A DNA stretch of 7,901 nt from Microcaldota archaeon (lineage in GTDB: Archaea > Micrarchaeota > Micrarchaeia > Micrarchaeales > CABMGC01), in the NCBI GenBank assembly GCA_028866975.1, contig JAGWHG010000026.1, forward strand, positions 1-7,901, given 5' to 3'. The translations under genes and the position numbers were made by a program. A model generated the notes under the pieces. It saw only the letters and a list, made by a program, of their open reading frames with translations, was not told the origin of the DNA and searched no databases. This document shows positions 1 to 5,465 of this stretch, one piece after another. The first letter of the stretch is position 1. The number at the start of each line of letters is the position of its first letter.

Positions 1-495
1 AATAACAACAAGTTTTGCGTGTAATTTCCTTTTGAGCTCCTTTCCTGCACTCTGCGGGACATAAGGGTCGTCGGTCGAATATATTGCAACAAAGCTCTCC
101 GAGCGCCCTTTGATATTATTCCACAAGAACGGGGTCTTTAGCCAAGGAGACATCATCTTAGCCCTTTCACTGCTCCTGAATTTTCCCTTTCTTCTATTTG
201 TCCAGCTTGCGACAATTATCGCACCGCCAATCTTTCCCCTATTCAAGCTTTGCAAGTATCTAAGTATCGCCTGCCCGCCGATGCTGTGGCCAATAAGGTA
301 GGTATTCTTGTTGGCCCTTCCAATCACGCTATTGAGGTGTTTTATCCATGCCTTCATGTCTGGACGGTTTGTGCTTGGCATCTTTGGAACGATGACCTCC
401 ATGCCCTTCTTCTGCAGCTCCCTCTTCAGCCAAGGCAGCCAATCCCTCTGCGGTGTTCCCATCCAGCCATGAACTATGAAGACCCGCGCAGCCAT
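1..495 (-). CDS. RBBP9/YdeN-type alpha/beta serine hydrolase, 3' end missing
   Basis: The reading frame opens at the ATG complementary to 493-495 and stays open to the left edge, giving the first 165 residues. It looks like a small RBBP9/YdeN-type (DUF1057-like) alpha/beta hydrolase. An early strand ends in VHGW (residues 8-11), the usual oxyanion-region HG. A DWLPWLKRELQKKG helix follows (18-31), then the nucleophile elbow GHSIGG with Ser71. The sequence STDDPYVP (140-147) carries the likely catalytic acid. The catalytic His should lie a little further on and is off the window. No signal peptide or membrane segment is seen, so a cytosolic enzyme is expected; members act on esters or peptides but the substrate cannot be told here. 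It starts 4 bases after the stop of the nucleotidyltransferase gene, so the two are probably co-transcribed. No clear Shine-Dalgarno precedes it, which suggests translational coupling. Confidence 0.85.
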   Translation of the reverse strand, partial: MAARVFIVHGWMGTPQRDWLPWLKRELQKKGMEVIVPKMPSTNRPDMKAWIKHLNSVIGRANKNTYLIGHSIGGQAILRYLQSLNRGKIGGAIIVASWTNRRKGKFRSSERAKMMSPWLKTPFLWNNIKGRSESFVAIYSTDDPYVPQSAGKELKRKLHAKLVVI

Positions 496-499
496 ATTA

Positions 500-1006
500 T
501 CAGTAGAATTTCTTGAGGATAGAAATAATATCCCTCTTGTCCATCGCCTTCTTGTTGAGATGGTGCGTGCGATTTAAAAGCAGCCACACTTTCATCTCTA
601 GTAGCTGCGCAGGCCCCATTATCCTGCAGTTCACCTGGCCCACACCGCTCTTGATGATTTTTGTCGCGGAAGATGACGCTATTGCCCCATTTTGCATGCC
701 AAACGATTCCCCTTTTGGCCCAAAGAATCTCTTCGTGCCGAGGTCCAGTTCCAGCCTGTTTCTTTTATCGTACAAGGAAATGGTTTTACCTGTCCTGAGC
801 TTAAAATCCATCAGGGCGAGCCTCTTCTCCCTTCTAATAAAATCCGAGTAAGGAAGCAGCACGATCACGTCCACATCGCTTATTTTTCTTTGGGGGTCAG
901 CTGCAAGCTTGACTGCTGCGCCGCCCATTATGACTATCTTGTCGCTTCCTAGTGCCGTAGATAGTCTACTGTAAACGTCGGCTATCGTTTCTGCGCCTAT
1001 CATCAT
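500..1006 (-). CDS. small nucleotidyltransferase-fold protein
   Basis: This 168-residue protein has the marks of the DNA polymerase beta-like nucleotidyltransferase superfamily. GGAA (28-31) would be the glycine-rich turn. D44 and D46 in SDVDVIVL form the metal-binding DxD. An acidic residue in LELDL (86-88) could be the third carboxylate. The C-terminal part, with LLEMKVWLL (136-144) and KKAMDKRDIISIL (152-164), resembles the helical end of stand-alone nucleotidyltransferases of the AbiEii/DUF6036-like kind. The enzyme would transfer NMP to an unknown acceptor, perhaps a tRNA or protein. Its start is one of two adjacent ATGs (1006 or 1003), only 8 bases past the 3' end of tRNA(CAU). That leaves no room for its own promoter, so it probably uses the tRNA transcript. 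A toxin role is possible by family, but no antitoxin partner is visible. The fold call is good and the function open. Confidence 0.75.
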   Translation of the reverse strand: MMIGAETIADVYSRLSTALGSDKIVIMGGAAVKLAADPQRKISDVDVIVLLPYSDFIRREKRLALMDFKLRTGKTISLYDKRNRLELDLGTKRFFGPKGESFGMQNGAIASSSATKIIKSGVGQVNCRIMGPAQLLEMKVWLLLNRTHHLNKKAMDKRDIISILKKFY

Positions 1007-1014
1007 GTCACTTT

Positions 1015-1136
1015 TGGCGGAGGCGGGATTCGAACCCGCGACCTCTAGATTTCTTAGCAGTCATCGCATAAATGCTCATCACTCATAGTGCTTTGCATAT
1101 GAGTCTAGCGCTCTAACCAGGCTGAGCTACCCCGCC
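1015..1136 (-). tRNA. tRNA-Met(CAU), elongator type likely, with 47-nt intron
   Basis: Read on the minus strand, the acceptor stem is GGCGGGG/CTCCGCC (one G-U pair) and the D-arm is GCTC/GAGC. The anticodon stem is CTAGA/TCTAG, with anticodon CAT complementary to 1099-1101. The variable loop is AGGTC and the T-arm GCGGG-TTCGAAT-CCCGC. The discriminator is A (1015) and CCA is not encoded. Removing 47 bases between positions 37 and 38 leaves a normal 75-nt tRNA. The anticodon stem lacks the three G-C pairs of initiator tRNAs, so this is not the initiator. Elongator Met is most likely, but a CAU tRNA-Ile, later modified at C34 (agmatidine), cannot be excluded from the sequence alone. A TATA-like box lies about 29 bases upstream. 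No T-run follows the 3' end, and the nucleotidyltransferase gene starts 8 bases later. Confidence 0.93.
1051..1097 (-). other. tRNA intron (37/38) with bulge-helix-bulge fold
   Basis: The intron sits directly 3' of A37, the commonest archaeal position. A near-canonical bulge-helix-bulge can be drawn. The central helix pairs exon CTCA (32-35) with intron TAAG, with one C-A mismatch. The two 3-nt bulges are TAT at the 5' junction and AAA at the 3' junction. The outer intron helix is GCA/TGC. Cutting between the second and third base of each bulge gives exactly the 47-nt excision. A short GCAT-TT-ATGC hairpin lies inside the intron. This is a predicted fold, checked by hand pairing only. Confidence 0.85.
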
Positions 1137-1160
1137 ATGCACTATCAAATGTCTCTTGGG

Positions 1161-1168
1161 CTATTTAG
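1161..1168 (-). promoter_or_regulatory. TATA-like box of tRNA(CAU)
   Basis: The minus strand reads CTAAATAG, centred about 29 bases before the tRNA 5' end at 1136. It would also serve the nucleotidyltransferase and hydrolase genes if they are read through from the tRNA. Confidence 0.5.
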
Positions 1169-1190
1169 CCTTTACTTTATTTGCGGATTA

Positions 1191-1200
1191 GTTATTTATA
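1191..1200 (+). promoter_or_regulatory. TATA box of the purS-like/Nudix operon
   Basis: GTTATTTATA is centred about 26 bases before the ATG at 1222, so transcription would start at or next to that ATG and give a leaderless mRNA. It shares the 85-bp gap 1137-1221 with the divergent tRNA promoter. Confidence 0.65.
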
Positions 1201-1221
1201 GCAGGAAAGTGCAATACAATC

Positions 1222-1548
1222 ATGGGACTTTTCAGGGTGAGCTTAAGCATAGCAAACCGCAGGGAGGCAGGAGACCCGGACGGAGAGGCGATCTTTGGGG
1301 ACATAAAGACGATCGGCAGCGACGTCACAAAAAGAATAACAAGCGTAAAGCACGCAAAAGTGCTCAAATTCGACTTAGAAACGCACAGGCACAGCCAAGC
1401 CGAAGAGATTGTCCTTGGCCTTGCAAAGGAGAAGCGCCTGTTCATACCTCAAGTCAACGAGATCTCAATCAAGACAAAGCAGGTAGGATACTTAACCTAT
1501 GGGGAACTAAAGAAAATGAAAAAGGTAGATTCCAATGTCAAGGCTTGA
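1222..1548 (+). CDS. purS: PurS-like phosphoribosylformylglycinamidine synthase subunit
   Basis: This 108-residue protein resembles PurS, the small subunit that joins PurL and PurQ to form FGAM synthase. FGAM synthase makes formylglycinamidine ribotide from FGAR, glutamine and ATP in purine synthesis. The cues are an opening beta strand (FRVSLSI), the family-typical DPDGEAI (18-24, compare DPEGxTI), then AKVLKFDLE (45-53), the alternation expected in a beta-alpha-beta-beta-alpha-beta fold. IPQVNEISI (75-83) replaces the usual NPVIxxYxI strand. PurS is normally about 80-85 residues; here about 25 extra residues follow, rich in Lys and Tyr. The match is by eye and the middle is divergent. purL and purQ are not in the window, so the assignment rests on the protein alone. 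The ATG at 1222 sits at the expected start of transcription (leaderless). The last 14 bases overlap the Nudix gene. Confidence 0.65.
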   Translation: MGLFRVSLSIANRREAGDPDGEAIFGDIKTIGSDVTKRITSVKHAKVLKFDLETHRHSQAEEIVLGLAKEKRLFIPQVNEISIKTKQVGYLTYGELKKMKKVDSNVKA

Positions 1549-2041
1549 TCCGCAGGGCACAGTAAAAAGGCTGTGGAAGAAACTTCCGAAGATGCCTACA
1601 GGGGAGATGGACTATTCAAGATCGAACTCGGCTGTCGTGGTATCGGTGTTCGTAAAGCATAAGGACAAGGTGCTGCTAGTCAAGCGCAGCAACAAGGTCA
1701 CAGGCTTTAGGGGGAAGTGGAACGCAGTTTCTGGGTATGTAGACGAGCTAAGGCCGATAAGAGAGATCGCAGTCAAGGAGCTAGAAGAGGAGGTCAGGAT
1801 GCTCAGGGGCAACATAAAGAGGGTGTATTCCGGCAAGCCCTACAAATTCATCGACAGGGGATCTAAGAGAACCTGCATCGTGTGCCCATATCTGGTGGAT
1901 ACAAAGAAAAAGCCGGCCATAAGGTTGGACTGGGAGAATACCTCATACAAGTGGATAGAGCCGGGCCAGATAACTGATTTTGACACAGTGCCAAGGCTCG
2001 AGAAGAGCCTTAGCAACGCACTTGCTGCTTTGCCTCAGTAA
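1535..2041 (+). CDS. Nudix hydrolase
   Basis: This 168-residue protein has a single Nudix domain. The opening strands SAVVVSVFVKHKDKVLLVKRS (32-52) lead into FRGKWNAVSGYVDE (58-71). The Nudix box begins at Gly67, with the metal-binding core E82, E85 and E86 in KELEEEV. The box is slightly degenerate: R-E is K-E, the first Glu is displaced (E71) and the late Gly is Arg88. The family hydrolyses X-linked nucleoside diphosphates with Mg2+. The substrate is not predictable here, and a YxWI segment (138-141) resembles the strand after the box in many housekeeping Nudix enzymes. The ATG at 1535 overlaps the end of the PurS-like gene by 14 bases, which implies a translationally coupled two-gene operon. 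A GGTAG tract a few bases upstream is a weak ribosome site. The 3' end overlaps the convergent DUF218 gene. Confidence 0.88.
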   Translation: MSRLDPQGTVKRLWKKLPKMPTGEMDYSRSNSAVVVSVFVKHKDKVLLVKRSNKVTGFRGKWNAVSGYVDELRPIREIAVKELEEEVRMLRGNIKRVYSGKPYKFIDRGSKRTCIVCPYLVDTKKKPAIRLDWENTSYKWIEPGQITDFDTVPRLEKSLSNALAALPQ

Positions 2042-2720
2042 AGTTTATCGGCTGATCCGGGTTTTGCTGGAACTTGCTGCAGTGCCTTCTCAGCTCGTCA
2101 AGCTTTGCCATCAACTCCCTTTGCTTCTCACTAATCTTTGGCTTATCGGTGTATGCAGGGTGCGTCGTTGTCAATACATTCCATATCTTCTCGTGCTCTC
2201 CTGGCTTTATTTTGTATTCGTCCCAGAACATGCGCGCTATCTCCAAAGAGAGCTTCTCTGCCTGCATCGAATAGATGAGCTCTTCGCCCCATATGGGGTC
2301 TGGCGAAGATGTCCACTTTACAGTGTAGTTTGGCCCAAAGACCATCTCTGCGACCACGCGCGCCCTGTACATATGCTGCCAGGAGGCTATCAGCATTATC
2401 TCATCGGTTTTGGGGAGATGCGCCTCTATGAGCCTCTTGGCATAGTAAGTGTTTCCGACAGTGTCCCTAGATTCCCTCTCAACACGTATCCTCCTCCAAT
2501 CTGCGCCTCGTGCAATGAGCCTTCGCCACATTCCATCTGCCTCCCCCATCCGCGGCATAGGCCCGAGCCGATAGCCAGAGTGGCCTGCAAATACGACATC
2601 TTCTGCATAGCCCTTTCTGAGCAGATGAAAAGCAGTGTCTGCTACGCCCAATGTGAGCTTTGATGGGGTCCCATCGGCATGCACCCCCTCCCCGAACCCT
2701 ACTATCACCTTTCTGCCCAT
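2010..2720 (-). CDS. DUF218/YdcF-like protein
   Basis: This 236-residue protein resembles the DUF218 (YdcF/ElyC/SanA) superfamily. The first strand KVIVGFGEG (4-12) is followed by a helix that accumulates a ranked list (TAFHLLRKGYAEDVVFAGH, 29-47). The family-typical segment ERESRDTVGNTYYAK (81-95) corresponds to the conserved E-x-S-x-[DN]-T-xx-N motif. A later strand and turn, IMLIASWQHMYRA (108-120), matches the [VI]TSxxHxxRA-type motif and keeps the conserved His and Arg. Bacterial members bind nucleotides or act in envelope biology; the archaeal role is unknown. No membrane anchor is seen, unlike many bacterial forms. The ATG at 2720 was chosen because GGAGG lies 7 bases upstream; an adjacent TTG (2723) is the alternative. 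A TATA box at 2755-2763 provides its own promoter. The 3' end overlaps the Nudix gene by 32 bp. Confidence 0.78.
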   Translation of the reverse strand: MGRKVIVGFGEGVHADGTPSKLTLGVADTAFHLLRKGYAEDVVFAGHSGYRLGPMPRMGEADGMWRRLIARGADWRRIRVERESRDTVGNTYYAKRLIEAHLPKTDEIMLIASWQHMYRARVVAEMVFGPNYTVKWTSSPDPIWGEELIYSMQAEKLSLEIARMFWDEYKIKPGEHEKIWNVLTTTHPAYTDKPKISEKQRELMAKLDELRRHCSKFQQNPDQPINFTEAKQQVRC

Positions 2721-2727
2721 CAAATCG

Positions 2728-2732
2728 CCTCC
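2728..2732 (-). promoter_or_regulatory. Shine-Dalgarno GGAGG of the DUF218-like gene
   Basis: The minus strand reads GGAGG, 7 bases before the ATG at 2720 and 4 bases before the TTG at 2723, which favours the ATG. It is the clearest ribosome-binding site in the window; most other genes here appear leaderless or coupled. Confidence 0.75.
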
Positions 2733-2754
2733 GATAAATTACTCTGCGCTGCCG

Positions 2755-2763
2755 TTTAAATAA
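2755..2763 (-). promoter_or_regulatory. TATA box of the DUF218-like gene
   Basis: The minus strand reads TTATTTAAA, centred near 2759. This predicts transcription start around 2732-2735, next to the Shine-Dalgarno, so the leader would be short. It lies between the oligo-T stop of tRNA-Gly(UCC) and the gene. Confidence 0.65.
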
Positions 2764-2784
2764 GTTGGGCAGCGTTTCGTACGC

Positions 2785-2790
2785 AAAAAA
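2785..2790 (-). terminator. oligo-T terminator of tRNA-Gly(UCC)
   Basis: Six T residues on the minus strand begin one base beyond the tRNA discriminator. Oligo-T is the standard intrinsic archaeal termination signal. Confidence 0.65.
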
Positions 2791-2791
2791 G

Positions 2792-2864
2792 TGCGAGCGC
2801 CGGGATTTGAACCCGGGTTTTTGCCTTGGAGGGGCAAAGTCCTACCAGGCTAGACTACGCTCGC
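2792..2864 (-). tRNA. tRNA-Gly(UCC) with C33
   Basis: This is a 73-nt cloverleaf on the minus strand: acceptor GCGAGCG/CGCTCGC, D-arm GTCT/GGAC (one T-G pair), anticodon stem TTGCC/GGCAA, T-arm CCGGG-TTCAAAT-CCCGG, discriminator A and no encoded CCA. The anticodon TCC is complementary to 2828-2830. The anticodon loop is CCTCCAA, so position 33 is C (complement of 2831) instead of the near-universal U33. All other landmarks are normal and no intron is present. By hand alignment it differs from the tRNA-Gly(GCC) gene at only 7 of 73 positions, all in or beside the anticodon arm, so the two are probably paralogues. Confidence 0.95.
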
Positions 2865-2887
2865 ACAAAATGAGATTGTAGGAACTG

Positions 2888-2897
2888 CTATTTAAAG
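2888..2897 (-). promoter_or_regulatory. TATA box of tRNA-Gly(UCC)
   Basis: The minus strand reads CTTTAAATAG, centred about 29 bases before the tRNA 5' end. It sits in the 53-bp gap after the HMG-CoA synthase stop codon. Confidence 0.7.
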
Positions 2898-2917
2898 CTT
2901 AAATTCTGCCGACCTGC

Positions 2918-4864
2918 CTACGCGTAGTTTATTGCCTTTGCTGCAGGCTTTCTCAGGTTGTTTTTGAGAGACGAATCAGGCTTGAGGGATGCGGCAAATT
3001 CCGTGAGCTTTTTTATGTTGGTTTTGGTGTGGCCTAAGAACCTGCTCACCATAAGCTCTATTCCCTTGCCGTTCGCATCCGGTACCTTTTCAGAGCACCT
3101 TATGGCTTCGTATTCCGGTGCAGTCAACTTCTTTTGCTGCGTGAATTCGACCCAGAAGTTCTGCTTGATATTTGTGGCAAGCGGCTCAGGATTGATTGCC
3201 TTGCCCCTGATGGAGTAGCTCTCGCTTCCGCTGCCGAACCCAGAAAGCCAGATCTCCCTGTCAAATCCGTCCACGTTGTTTCCAAGATAGCTCATAAGCG
3301 CCATGAACGTAGAGCCGGTATAGATGTTGCCGACCTTCTTGCCGTACTCCGAGACAACGCCTATGTGCAGCGCCTTATACATCTGCTTGTATTCTGCCGT
3401 ATCTTGCAGCTTCTTGTTGTATTCCTTGTCAGCCAATCGAAACTCCTTGATCAGGCCAAGTATGCCGCTTCGGCCTGCGCCCCTCGCGTCGCCATAGCTG
3501 CCGAACGCCTCGCATACATCCTCAAGGGTATTTGAGTCATTGTGCATAGTCTGCAGCCTTTTTATCGTGCTCTGCACTTCCAAGAGCATCTTGCCGCTCA
3601 GGCCGTACGACCCAATTACGTCCTCGAGCTCCTTTACTATGACTCCAGAGACGTACTCTATGCAGTTTTGGATCTTGCGTTCCTTCTCATGTATTATCTT
3701 CTCGCTGAGGACCTCGCGGCTTCTCTCAAATGACTCCATTGTGCTCCTCAGCTTCACGACGTAGCCCTCGACATCCACTATGAACTTGAGCGTCCTCTCC
3801 AAATTGTTGAATCCCGCAAGGAACGGCTCTGCGATGAGCTTGCCGTCCTTGTCTTTTATTTGGGCGGATAGGCTCTCTTTGAGGCTCGGGTCGGATCTTG
3901 CCCTGTGCCTTATGTAATACGAGAGGATTTTCTTTGGCATTGTCGGATAAGGCATGTGCGGCACAAGTACCATGTTCTCGATTATGAACTTCATGTCCTC
4001 GATGCTCCTGCCGCCCTCGATCATCGATGCGCGCGCTGCCCTATAAGTCAGCAGAAGGTAGGCGGCTTCGGAATACTCGCCAAATACTATTGGGTATTTG
4101 TTGATTATTGCAGTGCCGTTCTTCTCGTTTATCACGTCCTCCACGGGCTTGAGAAAATCAGATATGCTTCTGCTCTCCCTCCCAACAGCCTTTGAGGAGA
4201 GGAATATCCCGCTCTTCACAGTGTCTGCAGGCTCGACTAGCACCGCAACGGACCCAAAGCCGCCTGTCGTGTCTGCCGATGCCCCTAGCTGGTATTTTGC
4301 ATTGTCAGAGGTTACTATCAGGGCCTTTCCGTTTATGCCTCTTAGCGCCATATCGGCAAGGTCGGCAACTCCTGCAACGCAAGCCGATTGGTTGTGTATG
4401 GCGGTCTGGGGCTTTAGCATTCCTATGTCTATTCCGGCAGCTAGCAGTTCTTTGCTCGCCTTGTTGACTTCTGCTGCTATGTCTATGGTGTTCGCCTTGG
4501 AGCCGTCATCTGGGGTTTCGCTTGCAAAGAAGAAGTGCCTCACGTCATTTAGATTTAGATTGTATTGGAAGCACAGGCCAAGCACAGATCTCACTGCCCC
4601 AGTTATCGTGTCTTCCCCCAAGTCGGCTACAGATGAGCTCTCGATGCCCAGGCCGTCCCTTGCCTTTCCAAGTTCTTTCACCTCGTCGACCTTTTTATCG
4701 GTCAGTCGGCCGGTCTTCTCGTCCACCTGATATATCGTCTTTACCTTCTGCTCTATCTCGACTTGCGCGTTGCCAAGCGCAAGATACATACCTGTAATCG
4801 CAACTTTTGGATTGTCGCCATCCCTCAGAGTAGATGCCACATTTTCCTGCAACACTGTCGCCAT
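2918..4864 (-). CDS. HMG-CoA synthase with large internal insertion
   Basis: HMG-CoA synthase condenses acetyl-CoA and acetoacetyl-CoA in the mevalonate pathway that feeds archaeal ether lipids. The thiolase-fold landmarks are in order: E116 in ASETPDDG (general acid/base), C162 in NQSACVAG (acyl-enzyme Cys), a KALIVTSDNAKYQLG...GGFGSVAVLVE block (180-210), YPIVFGEYSEAAYL (257-270), H303 in VPHMPYPTMPKK, GNIYTGST (512-519) and SGFGSGSES (541-549). All three catalytic residues are kept, so it should be active. At 648 residues it is far longer than usual archaeal enzymes (about 350) or bacterial MvaS (about 390). Most of the extra length is a charged, probably helical stretch between H303 and G512 (about residues 320-490). 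There is also extra sequence near the N-terminus (about 40-66). The ATG at 4864 lies about 26 bases after a TATA box, so the mRNA should be leaderless. Confidence 0.9.
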   Translation of the reverse strand: MATVLQENVASTLRDGDNPKVAITGMYLALGNAQVEIEQKVKTIYQVDEKTGRLTDKKVDEVKELGKARDGLGIESSSVADLGEDTITGAVRSVLGLCFQYNLNLNDVRHFFFASETPDDGSKANTIDIAAEVNKASKELLAAGIDIGMLKPQTAIHNQSACVAGVADLADMALRGINGKALIVTSDNAKYQLGASADTTGGFGSVAVLVEPADTVKSGIFLSSKAVGRESRSISDFLKPVEDVINEKNGTAIINKYPIVFGEYSEAAYLLLTYRAARASMIEGGRSIEDMKFIIENMVLVPHMPYPTMPKKILSYYIRHRARSDPSLKESLSAQIKDKDGKLIAEPFLAGFNNLERTLKFIVDVEGYVVKLRSTMESFERSREVLSEKIIHEKERKIQNCIEYVSGVIVKELEDVIGSYGLSGKMLLEVQSTIKRLQTMHNDSNTLEDVCEAFGSYGDARGAGRSGILGLIKEFRLADKEYNKKLQDTAEYKQMYKALHIGVVSEYGKKVGNIYTGSTFMALMSYLGNNVDGFDREIWLSGFGSGSESYSIRGKAINPEPLATNIKQNFWVEFTQQKKLTAPEYEAIRCSEKVPDANGKGIELMVSRFLGHTKTNIKKLTEFAASLKPDSSLKNNLRKPAAKAINYA

Positions 4865-4884
4865 GCAGATGAGTTAGACGACAA

Positions 4885-4894
4885 CCTTTTTAAA
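4885..4894 (-). promoter_or_regulatory. TATA box of the HMG-CoA synthase gene
   Basis: The minus strand reads TTTAAAAAGG, centred about 26 bases before the ATG at 4864. This predicts transcription starting on the start codon. Confidence 0.7.
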
Positions 4895-4914
4895 TGACGT
4901 AGATATATACGTCA
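4895..4914. promoter_or_regulatory. palindromic operator-like element
   Basis: This is a perfect inverted repeat, TGACGTA-N6-TACGTCA, with a GATATA spacer. It abuts the upstream side of the HMG-CoA synthase TATA box, where the BRE and TFB contacts fall, and its outer end includes the stop codon of the upstream gene. The position suits a dimeric regulator that either blocks or recruits TFB. No second copy was noticed in the window. Confidence 0.5.
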
Positions 4915-5421
4915 ATCTACCTTGGCGTGCTTGAAAAGCGAGAAGGCGTCAGTTGGGTCCTTGAGGTCAAAGGACTGCTCATCGTCGTTTTCCTCCTCCT
5001 TATTTGGTATTTCGTGGGCAGAGAACTTGATCTCCTTTTTTATATCGTTCATTACCCGATTTGCAGTAGCCGTCCCAAGGTTTGTGTACTTGCTGATTAT
5101 CTCTGCGCCGGTGACGTGGTGATCGATCATGAGTAATTTCGTAACGCCGATGTTGATCTTATCCGGCTTGTCTGGAAGAATTGGAAGGCTTACCCGCACA
5201 TTCTCCTTTTCGATCGTTGTTATTATCTTGACGAGCGTATTTATCTCAAATTCGTCCCTTTCCTTGCTGCCCATCCTCTCGATCGGAAGGCCCTTTGTCA
5301 CCTCGTTGTAGAGGTCTCGAAGCGTAGGTATCTTGCGCTCCTCGAAGCTGTTGTAAACCTCCATTATCTTCTTTGAGCCTATGTAAAGCAGCTTCTGCTT
5401 TGCAGCCACAGTTATCCCCAA
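4912..5421 (-). CDS. hypothetical protein, HTH-like segment and acidic tail
   Basis: I do not recognise this family. The protein is up to 169 residues, soluble, and starts with basic helical sequence. A long mixed middle contains ERDEFEINTLVKIITTIEKENVRVSLP (55-80). The segment TGAEIISKYTNLGTATANRVMNDIKKEI (104-131) reads like a helix-turn-helix (EIISKY, turn NLG, TATANRVMNDI). An acidic linker KEEENDDEQ (141-149) precedes a short tail ending in FSLFKHAKVD. The start is uncertain. An in-frame stop lies four codons upstream, leaving TTG (5421), which fits a leaderless start from the TATA box at 5441-5450, or GTG (5409), preceded by GGGGAT. Its stop lies within the palindrome before the HMG-CoA synthase gene, 47 bases from that ATG, so a regulatory link is possible but unproven. 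The conserved-looking frame and non-shadow composition support a real gene. Confidence 0.7.
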   Translation of the reverse strand: MGITVAAKQKLLYIGSKKIMEVYNSFEERKIPTLRDLYNEVTKGLPIERMGSKERDEFEINTLVKIITTIEKENVRVSLPILPDKPDKINIGVTKLLMIDHHVTGAEIISKYTNLGTATANRVMNDIKKEIKFSAHEIPNKEEENDDEQSFDLKDPTDAFSLFKHAKVD

Positions 5422-5440
5422 AGGTACATCTCATCCGAGG

Positions 5441-5450
5441 TATAAATTCC
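5441..5450 (-). promoter_or_regulatory. TATA box of the hypothetical gene
   Basis: The minus strand reads GGAATTTATA, centred near 5445. Transcription would begin around 5418-5421, at or just inside the TTG start. This is one reason to consider TTG leaderless or GTG (5409) with a short leader. Confidence 0.6.
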
Positions 5451-5465
5451 TTTTGTTGGGATTTG

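Noticed and set aside
1137..1565. A 142-codon plus-strand frame rich in Arg and Lys
   Set aside because: It is out of frame over the PurS-like gene and starts inside the divergent promoter; its composition is typical of a frame shadow.
1980..2663. A 227-codon plus-strand open frame
   Set aside because: It lies antisense to the DUF218-like gene. Its product is Cys/Pro/Leu-rich and domainless, and no promoter sits at its start.
4098..4730. A 210-codon plus-strand open frame
   Set aside because: It is a shadow of the HMG-CoA synthase gene, Ser/Pro-rich with no recognisable motif, while the opposite strand has full catalytic motifs.
5246..5434. A 62-codon minus-strand frame with an ATG at 5434
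   Set aside because: It overlaps the hypothetical gene in another frame, and the ATG is only about 11 bases from the TATA box, so it would lie upstream of the expected transcript start.
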